A stretch of 64,000 bases of DNA from Mesocentrotus franciscanus (Eukaryota; Echinodermata; Echinoidea; Camarodonta; Strongylocentrotidae): NCBI GenBank assembly GCA_037976565.1, contig CP137666.1, forward strand, positions 58,476,125 through 58,540,124, given 5' to 3'. The position numbers and the translations under genes are program-made. Shown in pieces: positions 53,701 through 64,000 of the stretch (positions are counted from its first letter, which is position 1; every line of letters starts with the position of its first letter). Under the pieces are notes generated by a model. It was not told the DNA's origin. It made no database searches and saw only the letters and a program-made list of their open reading frames with translations.

Positions 53701-56700
53701 TGATTTACGCTGTTTGGCTGTATGTTGAATGAACAGTTACGTGTATTCTAAGTAATAAAACAGTACTTCTCACACAAAAATTAGGTCATCTTCAATGTAT
53801 ATGGTTTTTACAAACTACAATAAAGCTTTATTTCAGTTTAAGCTGGCTGTTGCAGGCACAAGTTAGGATCAACTATGTAGCGACTGTTCAACATCTGTTT
53901 GAAAAGGGTATATTCAAGTCAGCTTATGAAACATTAGTTGCTTTTGTTGAATAAAAAACACATGGTCTCTGGAGAAACAATGAAGAGACAAACCTTGGAT
54001 GTTTGGATGCTCCTCATAAGAGTCATTCTTCAATAAAACTGTCAAGAATAATTTCAACAGCCTTCCTTTTAAAAACAAGTAACATTGTCTTTAACTTCAC
54101 ATAAGTGACTCACCCATTCACAGCTATGAACATTAATGGTTCAAAATGGCAGATATTTCACTCAATTGCTGATTTCATGCAATCTTTAATGCCTGCCTTC
54201 CTGACATGAAGATGCATGCCATACCATCATGTGATGAAATTTGTCCCTGTGGAAAAAATTAATGTGATATTTTTCTATTGAAGTTTACAACCTTCACTCT
54301 AGAAGTGCTTTATCCTTCTCATGCCATGATTATTATTATACCCTCCATCACCCTTGCTTGAAATTAAAATGTCAAACTAAAGTAGGTCGATAGGGGCTCA
54401 GTTTCCATGAACCAGACATGCCCTCCCTCTGCCTATATAAGCTCTAACCACTTTGTATGAGGAGGAGTATATATACCCCGTGTCCACACACAACACTTTC
54501 CGTGATTAGGGGTGATTAGTTATACCGTTTCGGGATAGTTATACCGTTTCAAGATAGTTATACAATGAAATTGTGTGTGTGGACGCTTACTAATGATACG
54601 TCGTATAACGAAACGTCGTATAACGAAACGTGGGTTTGGGCATCGTTTCGAACTAGAACTCAATAAAGAATCACGTCTAATCACGCCTAATCACGGAATG
54701 TGTTGTGTGTGGACGTAACTAGTATAACTAACGGTATAACTGGGCGGGGCTTAACGTGACCTCGCGCGAAAGGAGACCTGACCTTCCATTTCATGACGGC
54801 AGTAGCAAACTGCGCACCTATACGACATTTCGCTGTAGAGTTTCGGGATTACTTTCTTGTGTGCGTGGACACCCTGGAATTTATACGATGATTCTTTATA
54901 CGACATTTCTTGTGTGTGGACACCCTGAAATTTATATGATGATTCTTTATACGACATTTCGTTATAGAGTTTCGGGATACAAAATTTTGTGTGTGGACAC
55001 GCTGATATTGTCTGTTGAGAGCCTGAAGGGCATTTTTAGTTAACACCCTTGAGGTTGTTGTTGTTGTTGTTGTTGGTAGTTGTTTTATGGCGTTGATTCA
55101 GTTCTGAATATATATGCCATATCTTCAGTTAGGCCTATATAAGAAAATTCAGTTATCAATAAAGAAAAGTGAAAATAATAAATTGTAATTATAGAATTAA
55201 TTCACCAGTATTGCAATTTATTAGGGTCTCTTGATGGTTTACAACTTTGTAGTTCTGTTTGATCACGTTTAATCCTTGCAGCTCTCAACAGATGATATAT
55301 GTACAAGAATAATGAATGCAATATTTTAATACAAAATAGAGATAAAGATTTGTTTTCTGGGACAGGGAGGGATAGCAGAGGATAGTAAATGGAAATATAG
55401 TGAGGTGCAAGAGTACACAGAAAGGTTGAGTTAATTTCAACTTATGTGGTGTCACCAAGGTTTCAACATTTTATGGAAAATACCTCAACATTTCATGAGA
55501 CAAGATTACAATCAGAATGCCCTTTTACTGTTCATCTTGATATCTTCAAGTAGATCTAACCCTATATTCAAGATCTCATTTCAATTATGAGAAAATAGAG
55601 AAATATCTTGTCCAAAATATTAGATGCAAATTTTTACAATGTATGGCAGTGAAAGGGAAGTCAATTCTAGATCCTGTATGCCCCCAACAAAAAAGAACCC
55701 AGAATGGTACATACAATCTGAAAATAAATGAAAACATGGTAAAAAGAAGTGAGAAAAAATAAACTAGAAATAAATAAGAGAAGTTTTTTACAATAGCTAT
55801 AGAGAGTGACTGAAAAGAGGAGCGGATAGGGTTCTTCACGGATCTATGGTCTACAGGCGCAGGAAAAGGCACATGTCTCCAAGGCCTGAGGACCTGTCAC
55901 GTTGCCTTTGATAGTTTCCTGTCGTTAAAACAAATTAAATTGTTCAGGAAGACTCAAGTCCCTAGCTCCTTCCATCCGCAACTAGCGCTCACCTTCGGCA
56001 ACTCCTGTTTAACAGCATGGTATCCAATGAACTACCTATATACATGATATCAAACGTATAATATAGGCTTATGCACTATGGAGCTAACTTGCTGTAGTAG
56101 TGAGGTAGGTGTTGCATTGCAGTATGCTTTTGATCGTATCTTGGAGATTATTTGTTGCTTACTCAATTTCAAACAGAAACACATGAATAACTGCTGCATT
56201 TCTCAAGAAAAGACAAGTGTAATTAACATTTCAGGTGGTACAATGTCCATATTGTTAATTGTAATTACTTCAGCAATCAAGTTAAAAAGTAATTTAATAA
56301 AAAAATTGTGCTTATGCCATTGTGCCAGGCACACAGTGTCATGTGGAAACCAAATCTATGATGTAGTTGAATGTACATTGTATGTGAATGATTTGAAGCA
56401 TTGCAGGACAGTCTAAACAAAGACTTTCAGTCATTAAACAAAGTGGTATAGTTGAAGAAACAATCAGGATATCATAAGCAGTTCTGATGATAGAAAATCT
56501 CCATTGAGACCTGGGAATGAGTCACAAAAATTGCTTCAAAATCATATTTCATTACTTCACATTCTGAGATCCACTAAACATGTGAATGAACGAATGAATG
56601 AGTGAGTGAAAGTAGCTATTAGCAATGTCCTTTGCTCAGTCTTGTCAACTTTCAGTCCCTTCCCAGACACAATTACCAGTACCCCAAGATTGAGAGTGAG

Positions 56701-59700
56701 ATCAGAATGGCCACAGACAGTGTCTGCAAAATTGATTATCCCCTTAAATGAGTTGAATGTCATTCTCAGTTCAAGGTATGAAGGGAGAAAGTAGTCAGTG
56801 TTCTTATTTATTCTACTATTAAGGCAAGAAGTCATGCTTTGTGTGTTACTGCCTTACTGGCAGTATTCAAACAAAGTTGGTGGGAATGAAAATACTGGTG
56901 GGGGGTTAGGGTAACACCAACAGATTTCAAAGACATATAGGCAATGATGGTGTGCTTTGTCTATACATTTTATTTGTACTAGCTGATAAGATTTATTAAT
57001 CAAAATCTTTTCATTGTATACTTGATACAATTATTTTATGTATCTTTTGTGTTGTATTTTCAGTTATCAGAGGGAGAGTAATGGCAGAGGCATTTGTACC
57101 GACCGGTGACGTCAAATCCTCAAAGGCACCTGCTCCTACGCCACCCCCAGAACCCACCACAAAGAGGCCACCATTCAAGTTCCCTGACTTCAGAGAGCGC
57201 CAGTGGTGGGAGCCGGTCCTCCGCCGGCCACACCCAAGGAATCCTCCCCCAAGACAACCCGAGTGGAGGAATCCCTTCTTGGGCTTCCAGAACCCCCCTC
57301 CACTGGTCCTTGCTGATGAACCCCCGCCTCCAGAACCCCAGCACCTTGAGGAACCTGATCTGCCTCTCATGGTGGCTGACCAGCCACGCCTACCATATCA
57401 TCATGGAGCATACAAGGAGACATTTCCATGGCAATACAGGAGGAGATACACGTTAAAGGTGGACAAGGTTTACAAGGGAGAGGAGATGATTTCAGTAAAG
57501 TCAACAGTTAATGTCTTTACAGAAGCAGAAGAAAGCATGTGTGGAAAACAACTCAAATTGGATACAAGATACCTTATTGCTGGTAAGTTACAAGAAATAT
57601 CTATTTTTCACACAAAAGAAATGGAATACTATCTCAGTGGCAATGCCAGGCTGACATGACCCCAAACTGACCATTAAATGTAAAAATCTTAGCCATTTGG
57701 GGTAATGAAATTCTTTTGTTGTGTGTATTGGAGGTCTGGTGTTGGTCTATTTGTGACTCGAGTAAAAACATCTATTTTGTGCCATTCATGAAACAGACAT
57801 GATCAATTTTTGTGGAAGTGTACATTATTTGATATATTTGTTGGACTTGAAAACATCACACTTACTTACATTTCTTATGTGCACTAAAGTAAATAGTACT
57901 ACATGACTTAATGTCATAAATACAATATTCCTAATTTTTGTATTTCCTAACCTCTCTCTCTCTCTCTCCGATCACTCTGCAAAAGTCTGGCAGTCATCAC
58001 TTCAATTGAGAGTAACAAATATCTGGAGCAAACATGAAGTGGCTAATATGAATAAAGTTCTATATTTAACATCCTTGAGAGATGTTTACATGTCAATCTA
58101 AAATCACTCCAATAGTATTTACTAACACCCTTTAACAAGTATATACATGTCAAGCAGCTCAATTGTTATCTCCATTATTTGTTCTCCTTGGTAGGAGAGA
58201 GAGCAGAGGAGGCAAAGTGTTTGGAAACTAATATCATTTATTCATTTGCACCCCATTTTAATGGATGTGCCTTATAACAATTTGTTTTTAGAGAAAGTGG
58301 TGTGAAATGGAAGATGGGACAAAAATATATCATTACTGATTTGTTTACGATCCAGGGGTGAAGAGATTTTGCGTGGACAGAGAAAGTTGCTCTTCTCAAA
58401 ATAAAAGTAAACTTCTTTACAGTGTCTTCAAGAAATAGCATGTCTCCTATGACGACTTGTGTTAGAAGCTACGAGTTAATTATACATATCCGGGTGTGTA
58501 CATACAAATTCATATATACAATCAAGAATGCATTTTGATTGTACATGTAATTGTAATTTAAAAAGCAACAACAAAAAGCAATTACTTCTTGCTGTCTTTA
58601 CAACAACATAGAAATCGTGTTGGTTCTTATTTTTACTTTGTCACATACAACCTTTAACTGAAAATCTGCCATTTCTCCTCAGTGGACTAATTTCAAGGAT
58701 GTGAATGTACCCATGTTGAAACAAATTTGATATGAGCTCTTGAACCACCTAAGATCTGAACATGCAGAAGTAGGTCTTGCTCCCTCCCATCTTCCCTCAC
58801 CTACCTTGCGTTAGGGTGTGGGCGTAGGTGTCAAATAGCAAATTGAACCCTGTGAAAATTTGCCAGAAAGTCTCCACCCAGTAGCACATTTGATTATTTT
58901 CCTTGTAAACAACCTGTACTTGAGGATGACTCTGCATGAAGTTGGAGGCATGTGAACCTCACAAATAAGAGAGGAAAATTATCCATATATGCCCAGAAAG
59001 AAATATCTATGGTATAAATGAATATACATGTATATGCCAGTGAGTGTTGATCATTTCAGTACATTCTAAATATTACCTTTTTGATCACTATATTTTAAAT
59101 ATTCAGGGTTAATGAACCCAGTCAAATTTAAGTTTAATTGAAATGAAGTTTAAAAAAAAAAGAATTTCTGATGGATTAAACTTGTGGCACAGCCTAAACC
59201 AAAAGAGTTTTTAGTATATTTAAAACAATTTCTTTTCTCAACAATTCTTTCATTGATATTGATTTATTTTTAACAGCAGATTTGTAACCTAGATACAATT
59301 TTTAATTATGATATCATAATTCTTTATTCAAGATTTTATTGAAAGGTATTTTCTCTAATCAAGGGATCTATTTTATATTTTTTTGATTCTCAAATATTTT
59401 AATTAAAGGGATTCTACTCAATGGAGAAAAATTAAGAAAATACATGCATGTTCTGTTTTTCAGGTTTCCACCTACATCAGATACTATGAGAAAGCTTTGA
59501 AATATTCAAGGTTTTCAATCAATTTGTGATAAATTCTAATAAATTGTTACCTGACGATATCTGAAAAAGGGCACTGATGATCTAATGAAACCTTTAAAAG
59601 CAATCCAATTCATAAGACTTCACTAATTAGTTGTGGTAGGATAAGCCCACCTATTTATAGACTTCATTCACTTGTACAGCTTCCGTTCAATTATGTAATC

Positions 59701-62674
59701 AGAGCGTGGAATGCCGCAGTGCAGGTAGAACTGAACTAGTTGATTTGGTCCAACCCTTCAAATTAAGAGTCTAATCTAAGCCTTTCATTCAAGAATACAG
59801 GAATGAAATGGATATTATGGAAGACCAAATGATGCTATGAAGAGGTTTCAAATAAGTTCCAAGAAGTTAATCCAGAGGCGACTTCATGCAAAGACCATGA
59901 AAGCACATTGCCTTATAACTTATACAACAGGGGGGGGGGGTAGTAATCCACCTTCCCTCTCTTAATCATGGTTGTACAAGTCATTACAACTTTTGAAAAG
60001 AATTAATTCTGAAGTGTCTTTTTACAAATCTTTTCAAACAAGATTAGAATCCTGCCCATTTCAAGATTCAATTAATATGTACATTCCTTGAAGACTTAGG
60101 TAACACTAACACAAATCTAATCTCCTATTTCACCCAGGAAAGTTCATTCGGTCCTTGCCATTGTAGACTCACCAAACTGACTTTCAGACTTGTTACATAT
60201 CCACATGTTATTTAAGAAATATAGTTACATCATTATCATACAGAGAGCAAAACAGATCAGCAACATTTTAACAGATCGGCAACAAACGGATGATCACATA
60301 TCTTGAAATTATTACCGGTTTGTAGACACACAACATCCACCCTTGACCGTACACTAGACCTAACCCTTACCCTTAACCTTAGATAAAACAGTGAATGTGG
60401 TCAGAGCAAAAGTTGGGTCACCACATATGATGTATCATAAGCAAGGCAGCAAGGCAGAAAGGATATCAAGACAAGACATCAGCCAAGGCGGCCATTACGA
60501 GGATCGACAAGGATCCAAGAAATGAACTTGACTTGACATTCAATGGCATCTAAGGAATGCGAAGGTATAAAGAGTCAGCTGTTGCCAGTCATTAAGGATC
60601 TGCCATTGTTCTTAAAACAGTTCGAACCCAAACTTCCTGTACTGTCATGTATATCTTGCCTTCTAGATGGTGCGTCAAGTTACTGGCCCCTACAGAGTGG
60701 GAATCTCATAATAGAATGCATCCCAAAGTCATTGTCATACATAAATTTGTCAGCACTCTTTCCCATACATTATAATTACAGTCATTAAATACTGTTAATT
60801 TGCAAAAATGAATGGGGAGAATTATAAAAGAATACAGATATTTTTTTGTGCAAATGGCTTGCAGGCAATGGAAAAGAGTTTACAAATAGATACAAGGGTG
60901 CACATCCTCTCATTCACCCAGTACATTCAAACAAATAATGCAATCTATAATGAATTCAATGTCCCTAATGTATCTCCTACCTAGCCAGTCATAAAAAAGT
61001 GTGAAAATGGGATACGGGGCATTTCATACGGTCAGGTATTGTTAAGATTGTTATATATATATCCATGTATCTGAAGAGTACACTCCAACAAGGAACTCTA
61101 TGATTGATTCACAATAAACCGTTTGGCCCATCATGACATTGCTAACTACTTCCACCAAATGTCCAAACTTGTCACTCAAGCTTGCAAACATTGGATAGTC
61201 TTGGGATAGTGTGAAAAGAAAGAAAAATGGGAGGCGTTGCCGGTGCAGGAAAGAATTATCAATATTGTGATAACTCTGCAGCTTTGCACGTTACAAGGTG
61301 ATGTGTAGACAAAAGGGTAGTGGCAGGCCAGTCTTGGGCAGGGCCACTGAAATACCAATTATGCCACAAAATACAAACAAAAAGGCACCAAAATGGCTTT
61401 GACTTTGAAGCAATAGAATGATCACTGCATATTTTGTTTTTCTTCACAACCAGACCTTTACTCATTTTTTTTTACACATTCTTCTTGACATTCCTGTGGA
61501 CATAATTCATGTTGAAAGTCACTTGTACTGAGGGTTATTTGTTAGAAAAAGTGCAGGGAGAGTATTTGCACGATTGATTGCATTCCTTGCGCTTCTTTTA
61601 TATCAAGAACATCTGGGGCCATGTCAGGAATATTTATGGTAAAATTCATAAAGATAAACTTAGATGCTGGACTTCAAGCCTAAGTGTAGAATCTATAGAT
61701 ACATCCTTGATTGGACATTTCTTTTTGATTTGTTGATTTGAGGATAGTTTGTACATTTTGTATTGTATCGGTTAGACTATTTACATTGAATGGTAGTGAA
61801 ACACTTGATTGGCAACCAGAGCAACCAGAGCTCTCAGTGAGTGCTCCACTTTAACTTTCAGTGCTGTTCCAGCACATTGAACCAATTTGTTAACGTTCAG
61901 TGTAACTATCGTATTTTGCAACATTAAAAAACTGAATTATTTTTCAGTGCACTGAGAACCGTTGTATGAATGGTCATTACCTCTGCACTGTCATCAAATT
62001 GTCTAGGAGTAGTCAAGACATCACGATCCTGACATGTCTTGCATTTAATGGAGAAAGAGACCCAGGGGTACTTGGGCTACAAACCACAGACACTATAGGG
62101 GCCATTGCTTAGCAGATGGGGGTTAAGAGGAGTACATCACCACACCCTAGGAGGGGGCTCCTCTATTCTGGGGCAAAGAATACTGGCTCAAGCAGAAAGG
62201 GTGCATATTTGGGCTATGGAGGGGGTCAAGATTGTTGACTGGTGGGTTTCTTGTTTATACTGAAGCAATAACAATTAAGTTGTTTACTATGAAAGGAAGT
62301 TTTTTCCAAGTCACCTGGGCATCTCATCTCCCAAAGTGTCATCCTTAACTAAGATATCAAGTCCAACCCTGAAACAGTCAGAAGAGGGTGAAATCAGAGT
62401 CACTGTGTGTCATGACCTCTTATAAATCATCAATTTATTAAAATGAATTGGATTACAATGACTCTTCATCTCTCCCTATTTCTCTCTCTCTCTTCCTCCC
62501 TCACTTTCTCTTCCTCTCTCTATCTCTCTTTCCATCTTTTTCTATCCAGGTTATATTGTAGATGGGGAAATCTTCATAGGCCTGTGTGACTGGGTAGTTG
62601 AGAAGTCCAAGCTCACCAAGGATCAGAGGAGAGGACTGAGGCATACCTACAAGAAATATTGCGATGTCTGCAGA
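44193..62674 (+). CDS. TIMP: TIMP gene B: partial, with a proline-rich insertion; last exon outside window
   Basis: Exons 44193-44322, 57064-57582 and 62550-62674 join to 258 codons with an open frame and canonical splice sites. Residues 1-25 are a signal peptide ending VSG, followed by CQCSHTPHPQQYMC, the TIMP N-terminal motif with one extra residue before the third cysteine. After the junction come VIRGRV (strand A), a proline-rich stretch of about 100 residues (roughly 56-155), then YTLKVDKVYKGEE (strand B), SMCGK and TRYLIAG. Exon 3 gives GLCDW and KYCDVC. All seven cysteines expected in exons 1-3 of a TIMP are present. The cysteine-rich C-domain exon must lie beyond 64000. Probable role: secreted matrix metalloproteinase inhibitor or matrix-stiffening relative; the insertion makes target specificity uncertain. 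It is on the same strand as gene A, about 24 kb downstream. Confidence 0.9.
44514..45136. mobile_element. TIR element made of tandem hairpin units
   Basis: The left end TTTTCACACTGGCAAAA..TTTTGCTTAACCCC pairs with the inverted right end TTTTCACACTTG..TTTTGCTTAACCCC. Three tandem units start at 44517, 44626 and 44733 (109, 107 and about 100 bp). Each is itself a palindrome: CTTAACCCCG.ACTATAGG against CCTATAGTCCGGGGTTAAG. A CCGCAATTGCGG-type segment follows, then inverted GTACGGGGTTAAG words. It sits 190 bp downstream of the gene B exon 1 donor. Confidence 0.8.
45186..45216. repeat. (GA)n microsatellite flanking the hairpin-built element
   Basis: A short GA run follows the TIR element; a matching GA run (44414-44438) precedes it. 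The element may have inserted into GA-rich sequence. Confidence 0.9.
47687..47743. repeat. (TA)n microsatellite in gene B intron 1
   Basis: Uninterrupted AT/TA dinucleotides for about 57 bp. Open frames of Ile-Tyr repeats over it are artefacts. Confidence 0.97.
48835..49060 (+). mobile_element. tRNA-derived SINE with (ATT)n tail
   Basis: The head resembles a tRNA with an A-box-like TGGTATATTGG (48842-48852) and a perfect RNA polymerase III B box GGTTCGAATCC (48886-48896). A body follows with CCACCCAGGTGTAAATGGG and GGTACCTGGCA, then an ATT-rich microsatellite tail (about 49010-49060). This is the classic layout of a tRNA SINE. Part of the body is shared with the fragment at 12690. Confidence 0.85.
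50825..51330. repeat. Degenerate tandem array, 128-bp period
   Basis: CACTTTG recurs at 51064, 51192 and 51320, exactly 128 bp apart each time. Matching landmarks are ATTTTGCAAT (51011, 51141) and ATTTTGAAAT (51270), plus GGCCTAAACAAAT, GGGCTAATCAAAT and GGGTTAAACAAAT. An older, more diverged unit seems to extend upstream to about 50825 (GCACTGGGTAAAAGCAACAA). Confidence 0.75.
54479..55002. mobile_element. Composite TIR element with repeated internal termini
   Basis: CGTGTCCACACACAACA at 54479 is inverted at 54699-54715, giving a 237-bp unit with TIRs of about 36 bp that include CCGTGATTAGG. The sequence continues to further outward ends carrying GTGTG(CG)TGGACACC near 54858-54875 and 54911-54927, and TGTGTGTGGACACG at 54988-55001. 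A segment of about 52 bp containing TTTATACGATGATTC is tandemly repeated between them. This suggests nested or partially duplicated copies of one MITE. Confidence 0.7.
55006..55300. repeat. Hairpin repeat disrupted by a (GTT)n run
   Basis: GTCTGTTGAGAGCCTGAAGG then GCATT is a left arm; TTAACACCCTT begins a right arm that breaks into (GTT)n at 55054-55076. A second outer flank, GCTCTCAACAGATGATATAT, appears at 55281. The composite TIR element at 54479 abuts the left arm. Confidence 0.5.
57064..57582 (+). CDS. TIMP: TIMP gene B exon 2 with proline-rich insertion
   Basis: The acceptor TTGTATTTTCAG ends at 57063 and the donor GTAAGT starts at 57583; 519 nt, phase 1 to phase 1, against 222 nt in gene A. 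The first codons give VIRGRV, the TIMP strand A signature. From about 57099 to 57410 the product is rich in Pro (about 30 of 100 residues), Arg, Glu and Trp, including TPPPEP, RNPPPRQP and DEPPPPEP. Recognisable TIMP sequence then resumes with TLKVDKVYKG, SMCG and YLIAG. The insertion is continuous open frame and is more GC-rich than its flanks. An ATG at 57081 also opens the frame, but the acceptor and the VIRGRV match support splicing to exon 1. Confidence 0.9.
57583..62549 (+). other. Gene B intron 2 (about 5 kb)
   Basis: GTAAGT...TCTATCCAG, phase 1. It contains short CT runs (57953-57968) and a long pyrimidine tract (about 62460-62549) leading into the acceptor. Degenerate telomere-like CCTTAA/CCTAA words occur near 60355-60385. 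No gene is seen. Confidence 0.8.
62460..62549 (+). repeat. CT-rich microsatellite acting as polypyrimidine tract
   Basis: About 80 bases of CT/CTT-rich sequence end directly at the acceptor TCTATCCAG of gene B exon 3. Confidence 0.85.
62550..62674 (+). CDS. TIMP: TIMP gene B exon 3
   Basis: The acceptor TCTATCCAG ends at 62549 and the donor GTAAGT starts at 62675. The exon is 125 nt, the same length and phase as gene A exon 3. It encodes YIVDGEIFIGLCDWVVEK and a helix ending KKYCDVCR, aligning with VDGELHISACDW and AYCSQC of gene A. Confidence 0.92.
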
Positions 62675-64000
62675 GTAAGTTGTCACTTCATGAATTATAC
62701 AGAAATTTGGGTTCACAGAAAGATTAAAAAAGTGAGCTTTCTCATTCTTTGAATGTCACACCACTAAACCAACCCATTCTTGGCCAATCTGGATAATGTC
62801 ATTTTTGTTTGGTCCATGATCGGTTTGGTGTCGGTCTTGGTGTGACTGAGGTTATCAGAGCTATACCTTATAAACCAATGCAGTCAAACAGAGATCTTCT
62901 AATTGAATCCTAAACATGTATTTGAAAAGCAACCATCACATGCACACTCATGTCTAATGTCTCATTAATATTGAATTGTACAAGACTGTATTTTGAAATT
63001 GGGGAAAACATCTAAGGGTTTTCAAGATGCATGGAGGAATACCAAATAATCATATTGTTTCAAAAAGATAAATGACTGCATTTTCTATATTTACATTTCT
63101 AATTTCTGCAGCACCATTAAACCACAAATAGCATTAAGTGCACATACATGTATCTCTGGAATGTTAAGACATACTAATCTGAATTTATGAATATAGTCTT
63201 GACCTAATCTCTGAATACGGGAAGCATGAGGACCCAAATAGCATTAAGTGCACATACATGTATCTCTGGAATGTTAAGACATACTAATCTGAATTTATGA
63301 ATATAGTCTTGACCTAATCTCTGAATACGGGAAGCATGAGGACCCAAATAGTGTCATGATATAGTTTCCAGTTCCTGACGAGACCTCAAGGTTTAATTGA
63401 CTTGGACATGAGGAAGGTTAGATGGGGAAGGTTAGATGGGGAATGGAGTGACTTGAGATTTTCATTTCAGACAGAAAACTCAAATTTTAAGTTCCTTATA
63501 GCTTTTTCTTATCCCTTACAGCTTTTTCTTATCCCTTACATAGAATTATGAATTGTCAGTAAAAACTGGCAACTACATGTGGCCAATGTCATCAACACTA
63601 CTGAAACATGCATTGCAATAATTGCACATCGCAACAAAAACTGTGTCAAAAACCTTTTTCAAGAATTTTGATTGTTATACTTAACTTAACAGCATTTTTA
63701 AAATATTTGTCCTAAATCCTTACACTGACAAAATAACTAAACAATAGAAAAACATTACCATTTGACAAATGTAGCATACCTTCAGCAGCTTATGAACGTC
63801 ACAGTATACACAAAAAATCAATCCTGCACATCTATTTGTAAAAGATTATATTCTCCAGGCATGACAAATCAGCAACACTAAGCTGAATAAAAGAAACAAT
63901 TTGTCACTTTTTGTTCCCATTGAAAAGAAGCATTAGAGGTAGTAGAGAAAAACCCATCGATACACATGCCTCGTCTTGCATTCCACCATCTCGCATTCCA
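62675..64000 (+). other. Start of gene B intron 3, running off the window
   Basis: It begins with GTAAGT in phase 0. No cysteine-rich TIMP terminal exon is visible before 64000. It contains a perfect 110-bp tandem duplication (63131-63350) and a small 20-bp duplication near 63500-63540. Confidence 0.75.
63131..63350. repeat. Perfect 110-bp tandem duplication
   Basis: 63131-63240 and 63241-63350 are identical over all 110 bases, from GCATTAAGTGCACATACATG to GAGGACCCAAATA. Identity this complete means a very recent duplication or an assembly artefact. Confidence 0.97.

Larger units (their letters stand above)
44323..57063 (+). other. Gene B intron 1 (about 12.7 kb)
   Basis: GTAAGT...TTTTCAG, phase 1. 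It is more than twenty times longer than the matching intron of gene A. It contains a hairpin-built TIR element, a SINE, a 128-bp tandem array, a composite TIR element and several microsatellites. Between these I see no further exon; the open frames at 45427-45696 and 46076-46390 have no recognisable similarity or splice framing. Confidence 0.8.

Noticed and set aside
1..64000. CRISPR arrays, operons, phage or bacterial features
   Set aside because: Spliced genes, SINEs and microsatellites mark this as animal nuclear DNA; the direct repeats present are tandem duplications without spacers.
1..64000. Synapsin exons on the minus strand, expected if the TIMP genes were nested as in vertebrates and flies
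   Set aside because: I recognised none by eye; short exons could be missed, so this is left as a check in the cluster finding and not annotated.

Overview
The window is animal nuclear DNA, AT-rich and mostly non-coding. It is full of (GA)n, (TA)n and (CT)n microsatellites, short terminal-inverted-repeat (TIR) elements and tRNA-derived SINE sequence. The only genes I can support are two spliced members of the TIMP family (tissue inhibitor of metalloproteinases), both on the + strand. TIMP-type protein sequence plus this repeat landscape suggest an echinoderm, most likely a sea urchin. That assignment is inference, not proof.

Layout: 1-17501 is upstream or intergenic DNA with two copies of a ~535-bp TIR element (5951 and 13338), other TIR elements (3391, 9655, 11764), a SINE 3' fragment (12690) and an array of small hairpins (16441-16772). 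TIMP gene A (17502-19828) has four exons and is complete; it encodes 248 residues with the canonical 12 cysteines. A decayed in-frame duplicate of its last coding segment lies just past the stop codon. 20305-44192 is intergenic DNA with further TIR or foldback elements (27535, 28858, 39309). TIMP gene B begins at 44193. Its first intron is about 12.7 kb and holds a TIR element built of three hairpin units (44514), a SINE (48835), a 128-bp tandem array (50825-51330) and a composite TIR element (54479). Exon 2 (57064) and exon 3 (62550) follow; the terminal exon is not visible and should lie beyond 64000.

Both genes share the TIMP exon plan: exon 1 ends just after the CxC...C N-terminal motif (phase 1), exon 2 carries the OB-fold core (phase 1), exon 3 is exactly 125 nt in both (phase 0), and all donors and acceptors are GT/AG. 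They look like tandem paralogues encoding secreted extracellular-matrix regulators. The most unusual feature is a proline-rich insertion of about 100 residues in gene B, placed in what would be the A-B loop of the TIMP inhibitory domain. The other main novelty is a family of small hairpin repeats with the core GAGCCAGAAGGGCATTAA, seen at several loci, singly and in tandem.
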